NCBI RefSeq assembly: GCF_003697165.2 | Contig: NZ_CP033092.2 | Span: 992,001-1,056,000, forward strand | DNA length: 64,000 nucleotides | Source of the DNA: Escherichia coli DSM 30083 = JCM 1649 = ATCC 11775 | Lineage (GTDB): Bacteria > Pseudomonadota > Gammaproteobacteria > Enterobacterales > Enterobacteriaceae | Direction of reading: 5' to 3' | Program-made: the position numbers and the translations under genes | The notes under the pieces: generated by a model | What the model was told of the DNA's origin: nothing | The model's input: the letters and a program-made list of their open reading frames with translations, nothing else | Databases searched by the model: none | Shown: positions 49,501 through 57,113 of the stretch, in pieces | Layout of the letters: every line of letters begins with the position of its first letter | Position numbering within the stretch: position 1 is the first letter of the stretch

Positions 49501-49901
49501 AGCCCCGGCGCGATGGCCTCTGCCTCTTCAGGCTCGCCGGTCACCAGCAGCAGGCGGACTTTACGCCGCCAGAACGGACCATAGCGTAACCGAATATTTG
49601 AGCTGAGATCGGTTAAAATATCCTCTGATGGAGAAGATACGGGTTGGTCGTTTTCTGCCGAATTTTTTGGTCTGTAAATAAATTGCGCTTTCCTTTGCTT
49701 CCGGATCCACCAGAACGGCGAACACACAACCCCAAGTAAAAAAAGAGAAAATAATCCCGCCCATATTCCCCATATCAGACGAGCAGACACTCCGCTCTTT
49801 ATCAGAACATCCTGATTAATAATAATTAACAGAGCGCAAATCCCTGCCAAACCAATAATCAGAATTAAATATCCCCAGAAACCGTAACGCTGAGTATGCA
49901 T
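46548..49901 (-). CDS. tssM: T6SS inner-membrane protein TssM (IcmF family)
   Basis: 1117 residues. Two N-terminal membrane helices (about 9-28 and 37-60) and a third near residue 360 frame a cytoplasmic domain; the rest is periplasmic and ends in the beta-domain that binds TssJ. The usual IcmF Walker A is not preserved: the position reads VTGEPEEAEA, without GKS/T. Some TssM proteins lack ATPase motifs and still function. It is the central column of the TssJLM membrane complex. It overlaps tssA by 8 bp. Confidence 0.94.
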   Translation of the reverse strand: MHTQRYGFWGYLILIIGLAGICALLIIINQDVLIKSGVSARLIWGIWAGLFSLFLLGVVCSPFWWIRKQRKAQFIYRPKNSAENDQPVSSPSEDILTDLSSNIRLRYGPFWRRKVRLLLVTGEPEEAEAIAPGLTGQHWLEGDHTVLIYGGRPTAEPDVTLLTALKKLRRSRPLDGIIWPLTEEQSRQTAQLDKGWRELINGGKRLGFQAPLYLWQVCDDGDYQTGRPLQSVGCLLPERCTPEQLAVMLEAQTLPLTEQGMSQLLADNRHDFLLRLAHTLAERGIAHWQSVLKPLLAGGAFSSLRLRGLMFSPPLAAVPEAAPHAWLPSPVWAGVTGDNARGRTVGFPWLRTALMSAVCVLVIWGAGMTTSFFANRALVQETGIQTARALDTRLPLAEQLVALHTLQGELERLQYRIREGAPWYQRFGLERNQQLLAAAFPGYAQAANRLVRDVAVDHLQQQLNAFVALPPNSPQRTATGEQRYKQLKALLMTSRPEKADAAFFSTTLMADGLRYENIPEGVRQSVLPSLLTFWTANLPEHPQWKTSPPPELTGAVRKILLRQIGVRNAENTLYQNVLQQVSRNYAVMTLADMTGDTLTESLFSTEQTVPGMFTRQAWEGQVREAIEQVVTARREEIDWVLSDRQQDTSADISPDTLRNRLTSRYFTDFAGSWLAFLNSIRWKKEDSLSGILDQLTLMADARQSPLIALTDTLAWQAAAGRENRGLSDSLAKSAQELFNGKEKTPQQSREGNEPVGPLDKTFAPLLRLLGDKAGGGGGDTQLSLQTYLTRVTRVRLKLQQVTNAPDPQEMTQQLAQTVLQGKTVDLTDTRDYGRLIAASLGEEWSGFGQALFVRPVEQSWRQVLTPAADSLNRQWQRAIVSHWNQDFAGRYPFKASQNDASLPLLAQYLRDDGRINQFIAANLSGVLKREGRYWVADAMNTQGLTVNPDFIRALNRLRDVADTAFASGDAGIHFELRAKPARDVMKTHLVIDGQELEYFNQKERWQRFNWPDEQWQPGASLSWTSTQAMERILADYRGSWSLIRLLEQAQVTPVDSSTFKVVWKAQDGLPLNYLLRVEQGKGPLALLELKNFRLPGQVFLTGRSMKDAEEYGEDADE

Positions 49902-49910
49902 TATTTTTCC

Positions 49911-51047
49911 TCATGTCCTTAAATAAAGCTTCCGGGTAATCAGGCAAAGGCTCTTTTTCTGAGCATACTGTGCTGACTGATAGATAATTAAATGATTTTG
50001 TTCAGTTTCTTTGGCAGCCTCTGACAGCATTGCCAGAGAGACAGGAAAAATAAACTCTCCTGTAGGGCCAAAGGAATGATCAATCATGTGTAGGGGCCGT
50101 TTTTTAGGAAGTGACCATTGATGTTGTTCAGCATACTGCATAAGGTTTTCTATCGTTCCCTCATCTAAACCAGAGACCCAGACATGCTGTAGTTGTTTGT
50201 TATCCAATTGGTTATATTCAAATAACACATCCAGATTATGCTCCAACTCCTCGGGTTCTAATGGCATTACACGCCCCAGACCAGCAATAACGGGTATCTG
50301 GTGCTGCCGTACAAATGACGATGAGGAGATAAGCTGTGCTGATACCAGTTCACTCGTATCTTCAGGTTTATTCTCCGGCCAGTTTTGTAAACAAACAACC
50401 AGAATTAGACCGTCAAATCTTTCATCATAAAGAGACTGGATTTGATTAAGAGTATTGGTCCGTTCAGGTACTAAGTCCCATTGATGGAAAATAGCCTGTC
50501 TCACGGTTTCTCCACGCCATTTCTCAGGCTGTAATACGTAGATAGTATGTAGATAATGACGATAATCAGGAAATTGTTGTGTCAGTTGCTGGTGAATATC
50601 ATGGAATATAGACGAAAGAGAATAACGGGATGCAGAGAATAACGGTCGTGCCTTTTTAGGATATGCAGGGATCTCTTCCTGTGGCCCCAGTAAAACACTC
50701 ATGCCTTTTTCTTCCGGTGTAAAAAGAACATTCCCAACTATTGCCAGTTGTTTTTGGCTCCAGTGTTGCCAGAGTTGTTTAACTTGTTGTCTTTCAGACT
50801 CCCAACTTATACAGGCTGCAACGGATTGTTCATATTTGTTCAGCGCAATACCAAACAAACATAGCCAAAGAAACAGCATTGGCAGAACGCCATAAATAAA
50901 AATATCCCAGTATGTCGCAGAATTCCAGACCGATAAAATAAACAGAGTACCAACTGTTAACATAGATATTAATAATATAATCCAGCGTCGATAAACAGGC
51001 TCAGGTAGCATTTTTCTTTCTGGAATATCGGGTACAGGCCATCCCAT
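49911..51047 (-). CDS. T6SS-linked membrane protein of unknown function
   Basis: 378 residues from the ATG at 51047, one base after the PAAR stop; a longer frame overlapping PAAR is rejected. After 20 N-terminal residues come two membrane helices (about 22-42 and 46-66), then a soluble domain of 300 residues with no family I recognise. It includes DGLILVVCLQNWPE and GLGRVMPLEPEELE. It lies between PAAR and tssM in the same direction with a 9-bp gap to tssM, so it is probably expressed with them. It could be a TssM partner or part of effector loading. AT-rich relative to tssM. Confidence 0.7.
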   Translation of the reverse strand: MGWPVPDIPERKMLPEPVYRRWIILLISMLTVGTLFILSVWNSATYWDIFIYGVLPMLFLWLCLFGIALNKYEQSVAACISWESERQQVKQLWQHWSQKQLAIVGNVLFTPEEKGMSVLLGPQEEIPAYPKKARPLFSASRYSLSSIFHDIHQQLTQQFPDYRHYLHTIYVLQPEKWRGETVRQAIFHQWDLVPERTNTLNQIQSLYDERFDGLILVVCLQNWPENKPEDTSELVSAQLISSSSFVRQHQIPVIAGLGRVMPLEPEELEHNLDVLFEYNQLDNKQLQHVWVSGLDEGTIENLMQYAEQHQWSLPKKRPLHMIDHSFGPTGEFIFPVSLAMLSEAAKETEQNHLIIYQSAQYAQKKSLCLITRKLYLRT

Positions 51048-51048
51048 A

Positions 51049-51309
51049 TTATGACTCGATACTATTTTCTGGTTGAGAACTGATAACCCTACAGCCACAT
51101 GCACATTGGCAATGATTAACAACGACATTACGACCTTTTTCCGTCGCTGTCGGGTCACCTTCTTGTATGGGATTCACGCCGTGCTTTGGGCAGGAAACCA
51201 GATCACCTACGAGAGCTACCTGAATGCCATTGATAAAAAGCGTTGAAGTTGCGGTAATCACCTTACCACCATGAGTCGTGGCATCACCTAAACAAACGAT
51301 CCCAGGCAT
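51049..51309 (-). CDS. PAAR-repeat spike tip protein
   Basis: 86 residues from the ATG at 51309 (AGAGGT upstream). MPGIVCLGDATTHGGKVI, FINGIQVALVGD, SCPKHG and GCRVIS are the repeats of a minimal PAAR cone, with Cys and His to bind zinc. It would cap the VgrG trimer. There is no toxin extension, so it probably sharpens the spike that delivers the VgrG-linked lipase. Confidence 0.9.
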   Translation of the reverse strand: MPGIVCLGDATTHGGKVITATSTLFINGIQVALVGDLVSCPKHGVNPIQEGDPTATEKGRNVVVNHCQCACGCRVISSQPENSIES

Positions 51310-51426
51310 AATTTTTACCTCTGATTTATTTACAACAGGAAAATAATTTAAAAAATGAAAGTATAGTTGCCTATTCCCGGTCATTGATATAAATGAGATA
51401 CCATTATCTTTATGTTTTGTGAGAGG

Positions 51427-51757
51427 GGGTATTTCAGCGTACTGGTCATTTGCTGCAACACGGCAACCAGTTCATGTTCGGTTAAGACTTCTTTTGAATT
51501 CAGAAGGTCTGATGCTATAAGTCATCGTAAGTATTAACCGTTGACCACCATTCTTTTTATCATCATGGACTGTCAGATAAAACCTGTAATTTTGCAGCGG
51601 GTCAGTACTTAGCGTGATCTGCTGTTTAATCTACTATACCCGATAAACTTGAAGATGCACGTAAATGAGTTCTGTAGCCCAAGCCCTTTCCGACAAGGGC
51701 CTTGTGCGTACCATGCAACTTGAAGTACCACGAGTATATTCCGATATCTCCAGACTG
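51427..51757 (-). pseudogene. Decayed tandem copy of the neighbouring 97-codon gene
   Basis: On the minus strand the frame encodes NSLEIS, then after an insertion QQITLSTDP, VHDDKKN and LTMTYS, and, shifted by one base near 51515-51525, LTEHELVAV and LKYP. These match in order NGLEIS, KQIMLNSEP, IHEDKKN, LVMNYS, LTEHELMAL and IKYHP of the gene at 51773-52066. The copy lacks the first 17 or so codons, is interrupted by a 104-bp element (51635-51738), contains stops and is frameshifted. Confidence 0.8.
51635..51738. mobile_element. 104-bp inverted-repeat (MITE-like) element
   Basis: The ends TATACCCG and CGAGTATA are imperfect inverted repeats extending inward about 25 bp (ACTTGAAGATGCA against TGCAACTTGAAGT). 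A central stem GCCCTT/AAGGGC can fold. It encodes nothing. It interrupts the homology of the decayed gene copy, so it was inserted after the duplication. The family is unknown to me. Confidence 0.6.
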
Positions 51758-51772
51758 TTCTGATTATCTGCT

Positions 51773-52066
51773 TTACCACTGCGTGGGATGATATTTAATT
51801 GTCCCTGTTATACTTTCCCACAGCGCCATCAGTTCATGTTCAGTTAATGCATTGTCAGCGTGTAAGATGTCAACACTGTAATTCATAACAAGTTTTAATA
51901 ACTGTTTGTTGTTTTTCTTATCCTCATGGATTGCCAGATTGAATTCATAATCTCGTGATGGTTCTGAGTTCAACATTATTTGCTTACGAACCCACCATTC
52001 AGATATCTCCAGACCATTAATTTTCTTACGACCTTTATATAGAGTTATACCATGCTCTGTTTCCAT
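51773..52066 (-). CDS. Unknown 97-residue protein in the lipase effector module
   Basis: 97 residues, soluble, with no signal peptide or membrane helix; begins METEHGITLYKGRK and ends KYHPTQW. It overlaps the Tli4-like gene by 32 bp, so expression is coupled. A second, decayed copy follows directly. Tandem duplication next to an effector suggests an immunity role, but no family is recognised. AT-rich. Confidence 0.65.
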   Translation of the reverse strand: METEHGITLYKGRKKINGLEISEWWVRKQIMLNSEPSRDYEFNLAIHEDKKNNKQLLKLVMNYSVDILHADNALTEHELMALWESITGTIKYHPTQW

Positions 52067-52868
52067 TACTCGGATATCTTATATCTAATAATGAGTCAAT
52101 ATAACTATTATTATCCGTCTGCAAACTTATTTTAATATTATTGCTATTTTTATAATCTACAGATAATTCATACTCTCCAAGTAGTGAAGCGTCAACCTGT
52201 GCATATTGTATCGCCAATTTATTTTCTGATGGGGGTTGGTTATCTGCACGAGGTTGTAGTCCTGAAAGAATAGTAAGTAACTGTACTTTTTTTTCTGGAA
52301 TATTATATCCATAACTGTATTCGGCAATCTTACTAATTCCATCATAGCGGGTTGCTCTACCATCTTTAGCTTCTATTTTTACTGAAAACGTAACGCCATT
52401 TTCCCATTTCCATGCATCCAATACTCGTGCAAAATCTGGGGTGTATTTCGCTTTCATTCGTTCAAAAATGACTCCATTCATAGGTGGACTTAGTGGGTGA
52501 ACTTGCTTCAAATAAGGCGTATCCAGTGGATCTAATGCTGAGGTGTTTTTTAGTTCTGCCTCATATCGTGTCATATATTGCAGAAAAGGAGGATAATATT
52601 GTAGCTTTGTTTCTACAGGGATCATCGCCGATCCTTGTATGAACATAACCATTCCTGTTGGTTTGTAATCAGCCGGAAGTTCTATGGAATAAAATCCAAA
52701 GTACCGAGTTTCAGGATGTTGTGATAACATTATGAGCATCTCTTTTTCTTTATCATTTAGTGAATAAGTATATGCTTTAGGTCTGAATATAATCCATCCA
52801 ATAAGGACTATAAAAACAATCAGCAGACATTTATTTCTACGGTTAATCAGAGTATGACATTTTACCAT
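52035..52868 (-). CDS. Tli4-like T6SS immunity protein
   Basis: 277 residues with a short basic start, a membrane/signal helix (CLLIVFIVLIGWIIF, residues 14-28) and a periplasmic domain. The segment RYFGFYSIELPADYKP resembles the N-terminal domain of Tli4 immunity proteins, which neutralise Tle4-type phospholipases in the periplasm. AGGAGG 9 bases before the ATG is a strong ribosome-binding site. It overlaps the end of the lipase frame by 26 bp. It remains intact although the lipase is frameshifted. Confidence 0.75.
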   Translation of the reverse strand: MVKCHTLINRRNKCLLIVFIVLIGWIIFRPKAYTYSLNDKEKEMLIMLSQHPETRYFGFYSIELPADYKPTGMVMFIQGSAMIPVETKLQYYPPFLQYMTRYEAELKNTSALDPLDTPYLKQVHPLSPPMNGVIFERMKAKYTPDFARVLDAWKWENGVTFSVKIEAKDGRATRYDGISKIAEYSYGYNIPEKKVQLLTILSGLQPRADNQPPSENKLAIQYAQVDASLLGEYELSVDYKNSNNIKISLQTDNNSYIDSLLDIRYPSNGNRAWYNSI

Positions 52869-53457
52869 CCTTTTTTACCTCCTGAGCTATTTTTATAATA
52901 GAACGTAATGCAAATGCCTGACTAACGGGATTTCGATAAGCAGCCTCGTGAGAAACCTGTACAGCCAAACGCTCTAGGATGTTCTTGTGTACGATTTGTC
53001 CTGCACGAAGAGGTACTGTACCATCCCCGTTTTCACAAGAGTCTCGTAATGTAAAACGCTGTCCTATCTTAACATATGTATCACCGTCGTCAGTATTTAT
53101 TTCCCACGCCTGTTCTTCAGGAGAAAATTCATCCTTAATAGTTCTAATGTTACCAACTTCATTTAAATCAAGACGACCATCAATGAATTTTGGTTCTAAA
53201 GATATATCACTTTTTTTTCCCATTGATAATGAGCCTTTCCAAAGAACATTTTCCTGCGTTAAATGCGCTTCAGGAATATCTCCCAATTTCGCTCTCCCAT
53301 AGAAAGAGTAAGTATTGATATGATATTTTCCAGCAATTTGCTTATGAAATGGATTGACACTCTCAGTAATTAAATTTTCATATATATTCCAATCAGTATC
53401 AATTTGCTTTTGATTTAATGAAGTATTAAAAGGATTCAATAGATTCTCATCCACCAA
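52843..53457 (-). pseudogene. T6SS lipase effector, C-terminal fragment after frameshift
   Basis: A 204-codon open frame without a credible start (its first start-like codon is TTG). It encodes the remaining part of the lipase, including NGDGTVPLRAG with the expected catalytic Asp and QVSHEAAYRN with the expected catalytic His. It overlaps the N-terminal fragment by 22 bp in another frame. Adding one G within AATTGGTGG near 53448 would join the two into a protein of about 585 residues reading NRENWVDENLL. Most likely a real frameshift; a sequencing error is possible. Confidence 0.8.
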
Positions 53458-54602
53458 TTTTCTCTATTTAGATAAAGTTCAGCGTAGGTGCGTTCTTCGG
53501 GGGCAATACCTTCTTTAATGGGAAGATTTTTAGGGAGCGTTAATGTACTACCATCACGATCGACAATATTAAGCCACTCTTCACCATAATCATTCATGGG
53601 TAGTAATTCCATTGGTCCTGGCGACTGGGAAAAAACAGCTACCATTTCAGCTGCATTACGACCTAAGATATGACTGATAACATACCCTTCCGGATTTGAC
53701 TCTGGGTTTTCAGTTCCACGTTTCATTCGGGTATATGTCGCCGCAGCACCAATTGATGGTAATACGCCATGAACAATACCGTAGACATCCGTATTCCCCG
53801 AAAGACACTCTGAAAAGTACCTTGCCACTAGTCCTCCCATTGAATGCGTAACCAGAATAACTTTATGGCATTTCATTCCTCGTTTTTGATAGCCTCCAAC
53901 AATTTTCTTGATCTGTTCTTGTAGTCTGATTGCTGAGAGCATATTAGAACCAAGCCAGTTATAGCCAACGACATGGACCGGAAATTGATACAACCTTATG
54001 ACTTCAAGATACTCTTCATCAAGTGAGTCAGGACCATACTCCAAACCCAAAGGTACATCGAGTAGTTGCTGGTAGGTCGCACTTAACGTCTCACCTTTCT
54101 TTGTAGGTTTGTCCCGGTACAATGCTGTTTGTAATACATCGAGAAAGGAACCGTAGCTAGCATTTGCAACCTCTCCCCAGCCGCGATCTTTTCTTGAACC
54201 AAATAATTTCGCTTCTGGCTCTATATTATCCAAAATGTCACGTACTGCCTGAGTGTAATTATCCATTGCTTCTTTATCGGATGGGTCCTCCGGATATTGT
54301 TGACCTAACTGAATAAGTTTTTCTTGGGCATCCGGAGGTGCGGGAATTCTCCCACGATTATCGACCTCCACCCTGTCAGGATGCAATAATCTTTTCCTCT
54401 CTTTTGGTCCTGATGTAGGTAGTGACCAGCCCATCAGACTCATAGAGTCATCATATCGCCAGATGGATTTTCCTTTCTTATCCATAAGGTTTGAACCCAT
54501 GACTCCGGGCAGAAAAATAACCGGAATAACCCGTAGATCCTCAATTTCAACGGTGCCAACTTTATTCTTATCGGCCCTGTCCATATGCATCGTCGATGTC
54601 AT
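53436..54602 (-). pseudogene. T6SS lipase effector (Tle4-like), N-terminal fragment
   Basis: 388 residues from the ATG at 54602 with GGGGGA upstream, 19 bp after vgrG. It has the alpha/beta-hydrolase entry IPVIFLPGVMGSNL and the nucleophile elbow VTHSMGGLVARY (Ser254), as in lecithin-acyltransferase-like lipases. Tle effectors hydrolyse phospholipids of the target cell. The frame ends at a premature TGA, before the Asp and His of the triad, which are on the next fragment. As sequenced the product should be inactive. Family placement rests on the Tli4-like neighbour. Confidence 0.82.
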
Positions 54603-54621
54603 AATTTCCCCCTGTATGCAC

Positions 54622-57102
54622 TCAGTTTTCCTGACTATCCGGCAGATCAATTTTTATTGACTCAACGAAAAGCCCTGACTGTATGGGCAATCGTCCTTGT
54701 TCATCGGTGGTCATTTCCACCACTGAGCCATCACCCCGTGTGACCTGTACCTTTTGATTTTTTGCAGGTTTGCCAGTTTGTTGCCAGAGTTTTTCTGGTG
54801 TGACAGCAAAATCAGCAGAATCCCACTGTTGCATCGCCTGACTGATGCTCTGGCCGCTGAACTTCTGCCATACGGCCCCACGCTCTATGATCTTGTCTGG
54901 GGCTGCGCATTCCACCGTACCATCACCAATACGAATATATCCGCCGCCGCTGGTCAGAATGATTTCGTTTTTTGCGCTAATAAGGATTCGCCCCTCACTG
55001 CTGCTGATGCGGATATCTTTCAGCGCATCTAGCAACATTTCATCTCCCTGCGCCTGAATCTCTACTTTTCCCTTACCGGCAAAAATTTTTATCCCCAGCT
55101 TTTGGGCAAACAGACTTACCGTTTCTCCAGCAGCAACGGTAAACTTCTTCAACACGCTGAAATCTGAATTTTTTCCACTGGTGCTAATGATGTTTTCTCC
55201 TGCGGACAGCTGCAGGCTTTTTGGCGTAACCTGAGCTATTCCTTCCGGAGCCGAAAGCAACATCGCTGATTTTTTGAGTTCCTCCAGAGCCTCTGACATC
55301 ATTACTTTCTGAGTCTGCAAATCTGCAAGTTCAGCCTTTGCCACTTCAGTAGCACTACATAGTGCCTCTACCAAAGACTGTGCCTCGCGAAGTTGAGCTA
55401 GTGCATCAGTCATATCCAGAACCTGACCCTGCGCCTTGTCCTGCGCATCGGCGCTGATAAAAATCCCTTTCTTCGCCCGCACTGCGCCCCACATATCGGT
55501 ACGCAGTTCAAAGCCTTCCCCGCGCTGCTGTTTCCCGGCATCCACCAGATGACCGAGGTTTAGCTGGCTCTTGCCGCCGTATTCGGTGCTGACCTTGATA
55601 TGCTCCTTCCCGCGTTCGTCATCCAGCCGGATTTTGTTGTTGGCCGGGGTACGCAGTACGTTGCGCTTGTAGTTCTGAATGGTCACATGGTCGGTGTGCG
55701 CCGAGTCGTGTTTTACGCCTGCAATATAAGGTCGGTCCGGGTTGCCTTCCTCAAAGGCGATGCTGACCTCCGTTCCCGCCAGCAGCGGCAGGTGCAGGCC
55801 GTAGGTGTCTCCCGCATACGGGCGCGACTGGCGTACCCACAGGCTTTCATAACCCGGTTTCCATGCGTCGCGGTCAAAGTCGAGATTGACCCGGTAGCGC
55901 CCGTCCTTGTCGATATGGGCATAAATATCGTTCTTCACCGTGCTGGTGACCCGCGCCGGGAGCGTGCCGGCCATTACCGGGCGGGGGATAAGCGCCGGGC
56001 GGTAGCCGTAGCGTTCTGAGTAGGGTATCGCCGTGAACGTCAGTTCATAGCTGCGGTCACGCGCCGCGCTGGCCGTCACGCCGGTAATCAGCACACCCTT
56101 GCGGAACACCGCTGGCGCGTCGTCGCCCTGAACCCTGATTTCCAGCCCCGGCATCAGCAGTGAACTGGTGCTCTGGCCTTTGAGAATGGCCTGTTCATTC
56201 AGGTAGCGTTCGTGGCGGATACGGGCATAAAACGCGCCGCTTTCCGCTGCCTCTTTATCGCCTTTTTGCAGGAAGTTGTCAGCATAGTGGTAGGCTTCGC
56301 CGTAGGTGGTGTTATCGCCCCCGGTGGCGTCATGCTGCTCTGTCATCATCTCCGCTGTGGCGGTGCGGTAGTTGTAGTCCCGCGTGGTGACGTTTTTCTC
56401 CACCACGCTGTATGCCGTGTTCAGCCCCCATACGGCTTCCGTTTCACCATCAAACAGCCCAGAAGGATGGCGAAGCGGCAGCGTCAGCCCGCGCTCATAG
56501 CCGCTCTGGTCGTCGTAAAATTCGATAACTTCGATTTTCAGCCGGGCGTCGGTGGCGAAGCGGAACCAGATACCCACTTCCGACAGCAGGCGTGAGACAA
56601 ACGTCAGGTCGTCCTCGCCATACTGCATCACCTGTTCGCGGGCCGGGTATTCGCTTTTGAGGTTAAACACGAAGTCCTGACCGCGCATCTGGTGTCGCTC
56701 GCGCAGGATTTTTTCGACGATTTGCGGCACCGTCTGGTTCTGGTAGATGGCGTTCTGGCGGCTGCGGGTAAGCAGCGCCATACGGGGTTCAAGGCGCACT
56801 TCGTAACGGGCTTCGTCCTGTGACGATGAGAGATGTTTAAAGCCGGTAATGACGCCGTGCAGGGTGCGCAGGGCAGTCTGTACCGGCATTCCCTGTACGG
56901 GCGGTGCCGTCAGGCTGAATGCGCCGTCCTGCATCAGCACCGATTCCGGCGCGATGGCTTTATCGCTGCTGGTAAACTGAATGTCGTAGCGGAAGGGTGA
57001 GCTGAGCTGTTCGTGGCCTGTAAAAGTCAGCACGTCCACCGGGCTTTTCAGGCCGCGAATTTTGAGCTTGTGGTGTGAGTGGTCGAAATTCTGAATACCC
57101 AT
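54622..57102 (-). CDS. vgrG: T6SS spike protein VgrG with DUF2345 and C-terminal extension
   Basis: 826 residues. The gp27/gp5-like part (about 1-480) includes GHEQLSSPFRYDIQF and the region around EEGNPDRPYIAG. A DUF2345 region with beta-helix character follows (about 560-730). The last 60 or so residues (VQVTRGDGSVVEMTTDEQGR) resemble the transthyretin-like tail that recruits Tle lipases on other E. coli VgrG proteins. The lipase gene follows directly, consistent with cargo loading. VgrG forms the trimeric puncturing spike on top of Hcp. Confidence 0.94.
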   Translation of the reverse strand: MGIQNFDHSHHKLKIRGLKSPVDVLTFTGHEQLSSPFRYDIQFTSSDKAIAPESVLMQDGAFSLTAPPVQGMPVQTALRTLHGVITGFKHLSSSQDEARYEVRLEPRMALLTRSRQNAIYQNQTVPQIVEKILRERHQMRGQDFVFNLKSEYPAREQVMQYGEDDLTFVSRLLSEVGIWFRFATDARLKIEVIEFYDDQSGYERGLTLPLRHPSGLFDGETEAVWGLNTAYSVVEKNVTTRDYNYRTATAEMMTEQHDATGGDNTTYGEAYHYADNFLQKGDKEAAESGAFYARIRHERYLNEQAILKGQSTSSLLMPGLEIRVQGDDAPAVFRKGVLITGVTASAARDRSYELTFTAIPYSERYGYRPALIPRPVMAGTLPARVTSTVKNDIYAHIDKDGRYRVNLDFDRDAWKPGYESLWVRQSRPYAGDTYGLHLPLLAGTEVSIAFEEGNPDRPYIAGVKHDSAHTDHVTIQNYKRNVLRTPANNKIRLDDERGKEHIKVSTEYGGKSQLNLGHLVDAGKQQRGEGFELRTDMWGAVRAKKGIFISADAQDKAQGQVLDMTDALAQLREAQSLVEALCSATEVAKAELADLQTQKVMMSEALEELKKSAMLLSAPEGIAQVTPKSLQLSAGENIISTSGKNSDFSVLKKFTVAAGETVSLFAQKLGIKIFAGKGKVEIQAQGDEMLLDALKDIRISSSEGRILISAKNEIILTSGGGYIRIGDGTVECAAPDKIIERGAVWQKFSGQSISQAMQQWDSADFAVTPEKLWQQTGKPAKNQKVQVTRGDGSVVEMTTDEQGRLPIQSGLFVESIKIDLPDSQEN

Positions 57103-57113
57103 GACAGCCTCCG

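Noticed and set aside
51047..51158. Longer start for the 378-residue T6SS membrane protein
   Set aside because: The extension only overlaps the PAAR gene in another frame and reads as its shadow.
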